A stretch of 38,464 nt of DNA from Actinomycetota bacterium (lineage in GTDB: Bacteria; Actinomycetota; Actinomycetes; Mycobacteriales; HKI-0501): assembly GCA_030840805.1 (NCBI GenBank), contig JAVEDU010000045.1:1-38464 (forward strand), read 5' to 3'. The translations under genes were made by a program, and so were the position numbers. Of this stretch, positions 9,579 through 16,920 are shown piece by piece. The notes under the pieces are model-generated. The model worked only from the letters and a program-made list of their open reading frames with translations. It searched no databases and was not told the origin of the DNA. How positions within the stretch are numbered: position 1 is the first letter of the stretch; each line of letters opens with the position of its first letter.

Positions 9579-10031
9579 TCAACCGCTGTCTCTGGCCAGG
9601 ACCCGCGACGCGATTCCGATCGCTGCCGCGGCCGCGGACTGAGCACTGTGGACTGTGATGCCGCCGGCATCCGCGCACATCAGCTGGTGCTCTCCGGCCG
9701 CGGCGGCGAACTGCCGGGCTCCGCCGGGTACCGCCGTCTGTGCCCAGGAGAGGACGTCGTCGTCCACGGCGGGAGTCCAGTGCAGACCGACCGTGTAGCC
9801 CGATCCGACCGGGAGGATCCCCACGTGCAGGTCCCAGAAGGACCGGCCGGCGAAGCCGAGCGCGGTCCACTCCCAGCTCGCCCCCGCGGCACGGAGCGCG
9901 GCCGCGGCCGGGGCGTCGTCCCCGGCCAGCTCCGGCCCCCAGACGGGGCGGACGTCGGCGCGACCGGTGAGAGCGGACGCGAGGCTGTCGTGGACGGCAC
10001 GCAGGGCGCGCTGGGCTCCGCTGTCTGCCAC
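9579..10031 (-). CDS. Unknown 150-aa protein, first gene of the liv/proline block
   Basis: I do not recognise this family. The protein is soluble, without signal peptide or membrane helix. It is Ala/Gly-rich with a Trp-rich centre (ASWEWTALGFAGRSFWDLHV) and a probable beta-rich middle (VGILPVGSGYTVGLHWTP). It starts with GTG at 10031, preceded by GGGGAGG four bases away, and ends 55 bases before the livK start, so it is probably the first gene of that operon. It is divergent from tetR, with two palindromic operators between them. Because it is first in line, it may be a co-regulated accessory protein of the amide/proline pathway. No function is assigned. Confidence 0.72.
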   Translation of the reverse strand: MADSGAQRALRAVHDSLASALTGRADVRPVWGPELAGDDAPAAAALRAAGASWEWTALGFAGRSFWDLHVGILPVGSGYTVGLHWTPAVDDDVLSWAQTAVPGGARQFAAAAGEHQLMCADAGGITVHSAQSAAAAAIGIASRVLARDSG

Positions 10032-10059
10032 TCTTCCTCCCCACGCCGTCGGGCCGATT

Positions 10060-10079
10060 TACCGACCGATCAGTCGGTA
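10060..10079. promoter_or_regulatory. Probable TetR operator 1
   Basis: The 20-base palindrome TACCGACCGATCAGTCGGTA has a single mismatched pair. It lies in the 149-bp divergent gap between the 150-aa gene and tetR, 29 bases upstream of the former. TetR-family repressors usually bind such 16-20-bp palindromes next to their own gene. Confidence 0.7.
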
Positions 10080-10097
10080 CGTCGTGCGGGACGCTAC

Positions 10098-10117
10098 CCG
10101 ACCGACCGGTCGGTCGG
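10098..10117. promoter_or_regulatory. Probable TetR operator 2
   Basis: The perfect 20-base palindrome CCGACCGACCGGTCGGTCGG shares its half-site ACCGACC/GGTCGGT with operator 1. The centres of the two sites are 38 bases apart. It sits 63 bases upstream of the tetR start, so it likely mediates autorepression as well as control of the divergent block. Confidence 0.72.
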
Positions 10118-10180
10118 TAGGGTGGAAACAGAAACGTCATCTCCTTCTTCGCAGAGCCGGGGCACGAAAGGGACGAAGCC

Positions 10181-10783
10181 ATGCCAACCAGGGGCGGGGA
10201 CACCCGGGCACGGATCCTCACGGCGAGTGCGGAGCTGTTCGCCCGCCAGGGCTACCACGGCACCGGCCTGTCCGAGCTGCTCGAGGCGGTGGGGCTCGGG
10301 AAGGGCGGCCTCTACCACCACATCACCAGCAAGGAGCAGTTGCTGCTGGAGATCATGCTGGGCCCGATCGACCGGGTTCTCGCGAGCAGCGACCGCATCC
10401 TCGCCGGCGACGCGGACGCGACCACGAAGCTGCGCGCACTCGGGACCGACCTCGGCGGGGCCATGGCCGCGGATCTCGCCGCGTGGACCGTCTTCCTCCG
10501 CGAGTACAGCGCCCTCGGCCAGACCGGGAAGACGCAGGTGCTCCAGCGGCGCCAGGACTACCTCGACCGTTGGCGGCGCGTCCTGACGGACGGGGCGGCC
10601 GTGGGCGAGTTCCGGGAGCTCGACCTCGCCTTCGTCGAGTCGGTCCTGGGCCTGTTCATCTACACGTTCGTCTGGGACCGGGACTCGTCACCGCCCGAGG
10701 CGCTGACGGACTCCATCATGGGAGTGCTGATGCACGGGGTGTGCGCGCCGACCCGGCGGCGCGGCGGCGCGAAGCGGGCCTAG
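10181..10783 (+). CDS. TetR/AcrR-family transcriptional regulator
   Basis: A 200-residue one-component regulator. The N-terminal DNA-binding domain has the TetR signature: RILTASAELFARQGYHGTG, then the helix-turn-helix LSELLEAVGLGKGGLYHHI and TSKEQLL (about residues 10-53). The C-terminal domain, which would bind a ligand, is divergent as usual, with the helical run AWTVFLREYSALGQ and LGLFIYTFVW. The gene is divergent from the 150-aa gene and livKHMGF, with two palindromes between, so it most likely represses that operon and itself. It is convergent with dmfA2; the two share a terminator. The inducer could be the transported compound. Confidence 0.93.
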   Translation: MPTRGGDTRARILTASAELFARQGYHGTGLSELLEAVGLGKGGLYHHITSKEQLLLEIMLGPIDRVLASSDRILAGDADATTKLRALGTDLGGAMAADLAAWTVFLREYSALGQTGKTQVLQRRQDYLDRWRRVLTDGAAVGEFRELDLAFVESVLGLFIYTFVWDRDSSPPEALTDSIMGVLMHGVCAPTRRRGGAKRA

Positions 10784-10789
10784 GACACG

Positions 10790-10818
10790 GCGGCCGGGGA
10801 GGGCGTCTCCCCGGCCGC
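10790..10818. terminator. Bidirectional terminator between tetR and dmfA2
   Basis: Twelve-base perfectly paired arms GCGGCCGGGGAG and CTCCCCGGCCGC enclose a five-base loop. It starts 7 bases after the tetR stop and ends 10 bases before the dmfA2 stop on the other strand, so it serves both convergent genes. Confidence 0.82.
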
Positions 10819-10827
10819 GGCGCCTCC

Positions 10828-13119
10828 CTACTGCGGGAGCGGTGCGTCCGAGGCGAACCGTCGCAGCACGTTCTCGGTGATCCGCGAGACGTTGTTGTCG
10901 TACTCGTGGTGCGACAGGCTGCCGCACCACGCGATCGAGCCGGTGGAGAAGACGCCTCCGTCGTTGGGCGTCGTGAAGTACACGAGGTCCGCGCGTACGT
11001 TCGGCTGCTCGTCACCGCCGTGCGCGGGCATCGTCGTCCCGAAGTTCTCCCGCACCTCGAGCATCACGTTGGTGTGCCCCTCCGAGGACGCCAGCAGGTA
11101 CGCGTGCGCGGGCGAGCCCAGCCCCGGTTCGTACCAGTCCAGCTCGAGCCCCGCGGCCCCGTCCCCGCAGAGCCCGAAGTTGCCGATGAGCTCGTCGTCC
11201 CCGACTCCCTCGAAGACCCAGGAACCGCCGGGGGCGAAGCTGTCCGGCTTGCGGCGGTAGTAACTCGACGTGTCCTGGCCCTGCGCGATGAAGCCGACGC
11301 CGACGATCTTCTGCGGCGCCCGCCCCCGGTTCCGCCAGAGGCCGCCCATCTCGCCGGTGAAGCCCAGGTAGTACTCCCCCGGCGCGGCGGTCCACATCTG
11401 CGTTCCGCCGTGCCGCCGGATCTCGATCATGTTGGGGTTCTCGGGGTGGTACCCGGTGACCCAGTAGAAGCCGTTGCCGCCCATGTACATGAAGCGCCCG
11501 CCGTCGGCGAGGTACGCCTCGATCGCGTCGAGCATCGCCCCGGTCGTGTACTCGGGGTGGGACCCGGTCACCACGGCCTTGTAGCGGGACAACAGCTCGA
11601 CGCCCTCGTCGTGCAGGTCCCGGTCGGTGATGACGTCGACCTCGAAGCCCTTCTCGGCGAACCAGTCGACCAGGTGCAGGTCCGCGTTGAACTGCCAGAC
11701 GTTGCCGAAGGCGTGCCGGTACTTCGGGCGGACGGTCAGGAGCGGCCGCTGCCACGACGAGTAGCAGACCCCGGTGCCGTCGGTGTGGTGGTCGTAGAGG
11801 GAGTTCCCGAGCTCGCGGTGGATGTGCTTGTGCAGGTCCTGCGGGCCGAGCACGACGGTCCGCCCGATCGCGAGCTGGATCAGCTCGGCATCCACGCCCA
11901 TGTGGTCGTTCGCGTAGGCGAGATAGCTGTTGGTCGGAGCCAGGAAGGCGATGCGCGCGGTCGCCGTCCCCTTCGGCGGCACGACGTAGAAGGGCACGTA
12001 GTCCTCGTGCTCCCCCGAACGGAGGCGCGCCGCGTACACCCCGCTGCGCAGCCCGGCGGGGACGGTCAGCGTGAAGTCGACCTCCCAGCGCGCATCGTCG
12101 AGGTCGTCGTCGTGGAAGTGGATCGCGCCGTACTGGTCGGGGGCGTGCGTGTAGACGTGCTCCGCGCCCGTCCAGGTGGACCCGGTCACCGCCCGGACCG
12201 GGGCGTTCACCGTCACGCCGTGCAGCCCGTGGCCGGAGCTGTCGGTGACCGCGGTGAACGGACGGACCCCGTCGGGGGTGATCTGGTCCGCGAAGTCCCA
12301 CGCGCCGAGGACGTCGGCCGCCTCCCGCACCGGTGCCCGGAGCTGGTCGCGATCCAGCACCCGGCCGGACAGCCGGGGCCGCTCCAGCTTGCCGTTGTAG
12401 TGACCGTCCACGATGGCCCGGTCACCCTCTTGGCGGCTCGTCCAGCCCGCCATGACCAGCGGCGCGGACGTCCGGCCCGGGACGACGCCGGCCCGGTGCT
12501 CGGTCGTCGTCACCCGGCCCGCGAACGTGTCCTGCCGCGAGATCGGCGCGTTCGCCGCGTGGACCACGGCCTCCTGGTGCAGGCGCACGGTGCCCGTGCC
12601 GGCGTCGAACGACGCGGCCACGAGGTACCAGCAGCGCTCGACCAGCGGCTCGCCGGAGCTGACCAGCTCGACGCCGCCGCTGCCGTCGCCGAGCTGGAGC
12701 GCGAGGCAGCCCGCCTCGTCGAGGATGAGGCCGTAGCCGGCCTGCTCCGCCTCGGACCACTTCGTGACGATCCCCTGTGGACCCTTCGCCGGGGTGGTCG
12801 GCCAGACCAGCGCCTGGACGGTGAAGCTGCCGGTCGGCGTCAGCTCCGGCCGGTCACCGACGATCGCGTACGACCCGGGGTAGGTCTGCTGCGCGCGTCC
12901 GGCGTACGTCCCGTTGACCGCGGTGTCGACGACCTCTTCCTTGAAGCCGGGCCCGCGCAGGTCGAGGTCGCCGTGGACCAGCTTGACGATGTCGGCCCGG
13001 TAGGACCCGAGCTCCTCCGCGCAACTGACGTAGAAGTCGAGGGTCTCACCGGGTCGGGCGTTGGGACGGTCGCAGTACCCGAGGATCCGCATGGGCCCGC
13101 TCACCAGGTTGTTCTGCAT
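10828..13119 (-). CDS. dmfA2: N,N-dimethylformamidase large (catalytic) subunit
   Basis: The family hydrolyses N,N-dimethylformamide to dimethylamine and formate at a mononuclear iron. The 763-residue length matches known large subunits (about 762). Residues about 95-250 form a LamG/concanavalin-like insert (GSFTVQALVWPTTP onward); the C-terminal half from about 385 is the catalytic DMFA2 domain. In the Paracoccus enzyme, as I recall it, iron is held by Tyr399, Tyr440 and Glu521. Equivalents here are Tyr399 in NSYLAY, Tyr442 in NSLYDHH and Glu523 in GSHPEY, with His521 next to it and Glu659 (LELDW) further on. The site therefore looks intact. ATG at 13119 has AAGGAG nine bases upstream. The small-subunit gene lies 14 bases upstream. 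The true substrate may differ from dimethylformamide, given the sugar-type neighbours. Confidence 0.93.
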   Translation of the reverse strand: MQNNLVSGPMRILGYCDRPNARPGETLDFYVSCAEELGSYRADIVKLVHGDLDLRGPGFKEEVVDTAVNGTYAGRAQQTYPGSYAIVGDRPELTPTGSFTVQALVWPTTPAKGPQGIVTKWSEAEQAGYGLILDEAGCLALQLGDGSGGVELVSSGEPLVERCWYLVAASFDAGTGTVRLHQEAVVHAANAPISRQDTFAGRVTTTEHRAGVVPGRTSAPLVMAGWTSRQEGDRAIVDGHYNGKLERPRLSGRVLDRDQLRAPVREAADVLGAWDFADQITPDGVRPFTAVTDSSGHGLHGVTVNAPVRAVTGSTWTGAEHVYTHAPDQYGAIHFHDDDLDDARWEVDFTLTVPAGLRSGVYAARLRSGEHEDYVPFYVVPPKGTATARIAFLAPTNSYLAYANDHMGVDAELIQLAIGRTVVLGPQDLHKHIHRELGNSLYDHHTDGTGVCYSSWQRPLLTVRPKYRHAFGNVWQFNADLHLVDWFAEKGFEVDVITDRDLHDEGVELLSRYKAVVTGSHPEYTTGAMLDAIEAYLADGGRFMYMGGNGFYWVTGYHPENPNMIEIRRHGGTQMWTAAPGEYYLGFTGEMGGLWRNRGRAPQKIVGVGFIAQGQDTSSYYRRKPDSFAPGGSWVFEGVGDDELIGNFGLCGDGAAGLELDWYEPGLGSPAHAYLLASSEGHTNVMLEVRENFGTTMPAHGGDEQPNVRADLVYFTTPNDGGVFSTGSIAWCGSLSHHEYDNNVSRITENVLRRFASDAPLPQ

Positions 13120-13133
13120 GCTGTGCTGCTCCT

Positions 13134-13526
13134 TCAGTTCCCGGTCTCGGCCACGATGCGCGCGATCCCGGGGTCGCCGAGGTCGCGCAGTCGCGCGAGG
13201 AAGATCGCGTGCTGCGCCTCCGCCTGGGAGGTGAACCGCTGGTCGGTGACGGTCAACGGCGCGGCCTTCCCGCCCGGGTGCAGCGCGAGGTACCACTCCT
13301 GGTACGGCTTCGTCTCCACGAGGACGTACCGCGGCTTGCCCGGAACGGGGTTCCGGCGCAGGTACCGCAGGAGGATCTCCAGCTCGGGGCTGTGCCCGGC
13401 CCCGAACGGGTTCTCCCGGTGCTCCGCGATCGTCTCGGGCGTGATGGTCGGCCGGACCTGCTGGGTGAAGATGAGCCGGTCGACCTCCCGGCCCGCGTGC
13501 GTCACCTTCTCCATCGCCTCGCTCAC
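13134..13526 (-). CDS. dmfA1: N,N-dimethylformamidase small subunit
   Basis: A 130-residue partner of the large subunit; known small subunits are about 132 residues. It is recognised by its position just before dmfA2, its size, and typical sequence such as RYVLVETKPYQEWYLALHP, LTVTDQRFTSQAEAQ and HAIFLARLRDLG. It is needed for the alpha/beta assembly and has no catalytic residues of its own in the known enzyme. GTG at 13526 has GGAGG seven bases upstream and overlaps the livM TGA as GTGA, so translation is coupled to the transporter. This coupling is a strong hint that the importer brings in the amidase substrate. Confidence 0.9.
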   Translation of the reverse strand: MSEAMEKVTHAGREVDRLIFTQQVRPTITPETIAEHRENPFGAGHSPELEILLRYLRRNPVPGKPRYVLVETKPYQEWYLALHPGGKAAPLTVTDQRFTSQAEAQHAIFLARLRDLGDPGIARIVAETGN

Positions 13527-14578
13527 CGGGCTACCTCCGCTTCCTCGTCGTCGTCCTCGTCCTCGTCGTCCGGCAGGAACCGGTCGGCGGCCCGTTTCAG
13601 GAAGCGCCCGAGCGGCGGCGCGATGCCCTCCGGCGCGGCGATGACCACCACGGCGAGCAGGGCGCCCAGCACCAGGGCATGCCAGCCGGCGGAGATGTCC
13701 TTGAGGATGAAGCCGTCCAGGAAGACCAGCAGCACCGCGCCGACGATCGGGCCCCAGAACGTCCCCCAGCCACCGAGGACGATCATCATGATCAGGTTCG
13801 TCAGCAGCGTGAAGCTCAGCGACGCGGGCGTCGTGGACTGCTGGTAGTGCGCCATGAACGCACCCGCGACACCGGTGAAGAACGCGCTGTACGCGAACAG
13901 CAGCAGCCGGAACCGGAACGGGTCGATGCCGCGGCTCACCGCGTACACCTCGGAGTCCCGCAGCGCCGTGAACGCGGTGCCGACGGGCGAGTACATGATC
14001 CGCCACACCGCGTACGTCGTCAGGACGAACAGCGCGAGGCCGAGGTAGTACGTCGACAGCAACGGGTTCGACGTGAACCCGAAGCCGGGCGACTTCAGCC
14101 CGTAGAAGCCACCGAAGATCTCCGGTCCGGTGCCCAGGTAGTTCTGCAGCAGCATCACGAACCCGAGCGTCAGCAGGGCCACGTACACGCCCCGCAGTCG
14201 CAGGATCGCGAGCCCGATCACCAGCGCGATCGCCGCGGCGGCGAGCCCGCCCACCCAGATCGCCAGGAACGGGCTGAGTCCCAGGTGGATGGCAATGAGG
14301 CTGCTCGCGTACCCGCCGACCGCGTACATCACGAGCTGGCCGAGCGAGAAGATGCCGGAGACCCCCAGGACCAGGTTCCAGCACTGCGCCACCATCGCGT
14401 AGACCAGCACGGTCACCAGCAGCGTGACGACGAACCGCTGCCCGGTCTGCACCAGCAGCCACGGGACCAGGGTCGCCGCGGCGAGCGCCAGCCCGACCGC
14501 GCCCACGTTCAGGCGGCGCCACGGCCCCGCGCCCGGGGTCACCTCGCGTTCGCGCACGCCCTGCGTCACGGCGCTCAC
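13523..14578 (-). CDS. livM: LivM-type ABC transporter permease (system 2)
   Basis: A 351-residue membrane permease. Family motifs include AQCWNLVLGVSGIFSLGQL followed by MYAVGGYASSL, and later AFTALRDSEVYAVSRGIDPF before the final helices. About eight to ten hydrophobic segments are seen. The C-terminus ends in an unusually acidic cytoplasmic tail (DDEDEDDDEEAEVAR), which is not part of the family core. GTG at 14578 overlaps the livH stop as GTGA and is chosen over an upstream in-frame start that would overlap livH further. Downstream it overlaps dmfA1 by four bases. It forms the channel with LivH. Confidence 0.92.
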   Translation of the reverse strand: MSAVTQGVREREVTPGAGPWRRLNVGAVGLALAAATLVPWLLVQTGQRFVVTLLVTVLVYAMVAQCWNLVLGVSGIFSLGQLVMYAVGGYASSLIAIHLGLSPFLAIWVGGLAAAAIALVIGLAILRLRGVYVALLTLGFVMLLQNYLGTGPEIFGGFYGLKSPGFGFTSNPLLSTYYLGLALFVLTTYAVWRIMYSPVGTAFTALRDSEVYAVSRGIDPFRFRLLLFAYSAFFTGVAGAFMAHYQQSTTPASLSFTLLTNLIMMIVLGGWGTFWGPIVGAVLLVFLDGFILKDISAGWHALVLGALLAVVVIAAPEGIAPPLGRFLKRAADRFLPDDEDEDDDEEAEVAR

Positions 14579-15453
14579 AGCCGCTGCAGTTCCGGCGTGC
14601 CGAACAGGCCCTGCGGGCGCACCAGCAGCACCGCGATGATGAAGAGGAACAGCGCCGGCAGTGACCACGCCACTCCCGCGAATGCCTGCACGAATGCCTC
14701 CAGGAGACCGATGACGTAGGCGGCGACGATCGTGCCCTTGACGCTGCCCAGACCGCCGAAGATCGTGACGATGAGGGCCTTCAGCATCGGGACGAAGCCG
14801 GCTGTCGGGGACAGGGCGAGGATCGAGGTGAGCATCGCGCCGGCCAGGCCGGACAGCGACGCGCTCACGCCCATGACGATGAGGAACACGAGCGCGACGG
14901 GGATTCCGACGAGCCGTGAGGCGTCCATCTGCTGGGAGACCGCGCGGATCGCGAGACCGAACCGCGAGGTCTTGAGGAACAGGTGCAGCAGCACCAGGAG
15001 CACGACCGCGACCGCACAGACGAGGATCGCCTGGTAGCGGAACACGACGTCGTTGACGACGAAGGCTCCCTCGATCGCCGCCGGCATCGCGCGCACCTCG
15101 GGGCCGTACGCGAGCAGCAACGCGCTCTCCAGCACCAGCGAGACGGCGACCGTCGCGATCCAGGAGGCGTTGTCCCAGCCCGGTTTGCCGAGCATCGGCA
15201 GGACCACCACCGCGTACAGCACGAGGCCGAGCGCCGCGGAGGCGAGCATCGCCCCCGCGAACGCGAACACCGCGCTGAAGCCCAGCGACACCATCAGCGT
15301 GTACGCGACATACCCGCCGGCGACGTAGATCGCGCCGTGGGCGAGGTTGAGCAGGTTCAGGGAGCCCCAGATCAGGGTCAGGCCCACGGCCATGAGGCCG
15401 TAGACCGAACCGAAGACCAGGCCGCCCCAGACGGCTTGCAGAAGTTGTCCCAT
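14575..15453 (-). CDS. livH: LivH-type ABC transporter permease (system 2)
   Basis: A 292-residue permease of full family length, with the canonical start GLVFGSVYGLMAVGLTLIWG and NLLNLAHGAIYVAGGYVAY, and the loop motif RAVSQQMDASRLVGIPV. Later it has the GSVKGTIVAAYVIGL and LLVRPQGLFGTPELQRL ending typical of LivH. Unlike the system 1 gene it has a clear ATG at 15453. It is 12 bases downstream of livF and overlaps livM by four bases. Confidence 0.94.
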   Translation of the reverse strand: MGQLLQAVWGGLVFGSVYGLMAVGLTLIWGSLNLLNLAHGAIYVAGGYVAYTLMVSLGFSAVFAFAGAMLASAALGLVLYAVVVLPMLGKPGWDNASWIATVAVSLVLESALLLAYGPEVRAMPAAIEGAFVVNDVVFRYQAILVCAVAVVLLVLLHLFLKTSRFGLAIRAVSQQMDASRLVGIPVALVFLIVMGVSASLSGLAGAMLTSILALSPTAGFVPMLKALIVTIFGGLGSVKGTIVAAYVIGLLEAFVQAFAGVAWSLPALFLFIIAVLLVRPQGLFGTPELQRL

Positions 15454-15465
15454 GTTTCCCTCACT

Positions 15466-16173
15466 TCACCCGAGGTAGGTCGACAGCAGGGCCTCGTCGC
15501 CGAGGAGCTCGGCGGCGTTGCCCTCGCGACGGAACTCGCCGGTCTCCATCAGGTAGACCCGGTCGGCCATGCCCTCGACATGGTTGGCGCTCTCGTCGAC
15601 CAGCAGGAGCGAGAGCCCGTCCCGCGTGATGGCCTTGATCGCGGCGTACACGTCCTCGATGACCTGCGGAGCCAGCCCCAGCGACGGCTCGTCCACGATC
15701 AGCAGCCGGACGTCCCCCATCAGCCCCCGCCCGATCGCGAGCATGCGGCGCTCTCCCCCGGAGAGGCTGCGCGCGAGCTGGCCGCCGCGCTCCTGCAACC
15801 TCGGGAACAGGGCGTACACCCGGTCGAGGCCGTCCTTGCGGACCTTCCAGGCACCGCGCCGGTACGCCCCCATGAGGAGGTTGTCCCGGACCGTCATCAT
15901 CGGGAACACGAGGTCGCCCTGTGGAATGTGGACGATCCCCGCCGCGACGATCTCCTCGGGCTTGCGGCCCACCAGCTCCTCGCCCTCGAACTGCACGCTG
16001 CCGCCGGAGGGCCGTACGAGCCCGGAGATCACCCGCAGGAGGGTGGTCTTCCCATGTCCGTTGGGGCCGAGCAGCACGACGCTCTCGCCGGCGTCGACGT
16101 GCATCGAGACACCGTGGAGGACCTGGGCCGCGCCGTACCCGGCGCTGACGTCAGAGACCCGCAGCATCGGCAT
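15466..16173 (-). CDS. livF: LivF-type ABC transporter ATP-binding protein (system 2)
   Basis: A 235-residue ATPase. Walker A is LGPNGHGKTT near residue 36, IPQGDLVFPMMTVRDNL is the Q-loop region, the signature is LSGGERR, and Walker B is LLIVDEPSLGLAP. The H-loop position reads LLLVDESANHVEG, so the usual Glu-Gln/His region is slightly altered (DES rather than EQN), but a later His follows. ATG at 16173 is used; a second ATG at 16167 would also fit. It overlaps the end of livG by 23 bases. It pairs with LivG of the same operon. Confidence 0.91.
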   Translation of the reverse strand: MPMLRVSDVSAGYGAAQVLHGVSMHVDAGESVVLLGPNGHGKTTLLRVISGLVRPSGGSVQFEGEELVGRKPEEIVAAGIVHIPQGDLVFPMMTVRDNLLMGAYRRGAWKVRKDGLDRVYALFPRLQERGGQLARSLSGGERRMLAIGRGLMGDVRLLIVDEPSLGLAPQVIEDVYAAIKAITRDGLSLLLVDESANHVEGMADRVYLMETGEFRREGNAAELLGDEALLSTYLG

Positions 16174-16918
16174 CCTCCTTTGTGGACCAGCTCTTGCCGA
16201 GGTAGACCTCCGCGACCCGCGGATCGCTCAGGACCTCGGCCGGACGACCCTCGACGATCGGCTGTCCGTGGTGCAGGACGAGCATCCGGTCGGCCAGCGC
16301 CTGCACGGCCTTCATGATGTGTTCGATCATCACGACGGTGACGCCGGTGCCGTTGATCTTGCGCACGAGCTCGATGAGCTCGTCCCGCTCCTCCCGGTTG
16401 AGCCCCGCGAACGGCTCGTCGAGCAGCAGGACGCTCGCCCCGGTGGCGAGCGCGCTCGCGAACATCAGCCGCTTCAGGTCGATCACGGGCAGCTGCTTCG
16501 CGAGGAGCTCCTGCTTGGAGTACAGGTCGCAGACCTCCAGCGCCTCCAGCGCCGCGTCGATCGACTCCTGCGGGTACCGCAGCCGGAACCGGGTGCCCCG
16601 CTCGCGGCCGAAGGTGCTGCCCACGAGGACGTTCGTGAACACCGACTGGGAGGAGAACGACACCGACGTCTGGAACAGCCGCGCCAGGCCCAGCTGGCAG
16701 ATGCGGTTCGGGGCCATCCGCTGGATCTCGACATCCTCCAGCGTGATCGTTCCCGACGTCGCCGGGGCGAGGCCCGAGATCGTGTCGAACAGTGTCGTCT
16801 TGCCGGCGCCGTTGGGCCCGACGATCGCGAACACCTCGCCGCGCTCGACGGAGAACGTGACCCCGTCGAGCGCGGCGAGACCGCCGTAGGTCTTCGTGAC
16901 CTCGTTGCAGCGCAGCAC
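16151..16918 (-). CDS. livG: LivG-type ABC transporter ATP-binding protein (system 2)
   Basis: A 255-residue ATPase. Walker A is VGPNGAGKTTLFD, Walker B is VLLLDEPFAGLN, and the H-loop is VVMIEHIMKAV. The signature region is KQLPVIDLKRLMFASALAT, lacking an LSGGQ-like motif, as in the system 1 LivG. The loop LARLFQTSVSFSSQSVFTNV carries the Q-loop Gln. The C-terminus (PRVAEVYLGKSWS) is normal. GTG at 16918 starts only two bases after the stop of the binding-protein gene, and the longer open frame upstream is a shadow of that gene. Confidence 0.91.
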   Translation of the reverse strand: MLRCNEVTKTYGGLAALDGVTFSVERGEVFAIVGPNGAGKTTLFDTISGLAPATSGTITLEDVEIQRMAPNRICQLGLARLFQTSVSFSSQSVFTNVLVGSTFGRERGTRFRLRYPQESIDAALEALEVCDLYSKQELLAKQLPVIDLKRLMFASALATGASVLLLDEPFAGLNREERDELIELVRKINGTGVTVVMIEHIMKAVQALADRMLVLHHGQPIVEGRPAEVLSDPRVAEVYLGKSWSTKEDADAAGL

Positions 16919-16920
16919 GG

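Noticed and set aside
9967-13644. A 1225-codon plus-strand frame over tetR and dmfA1A2
   Set aside because: It overlaps tetR in another frame and the amidase on the other strand, and has low-complexity antisense composition.
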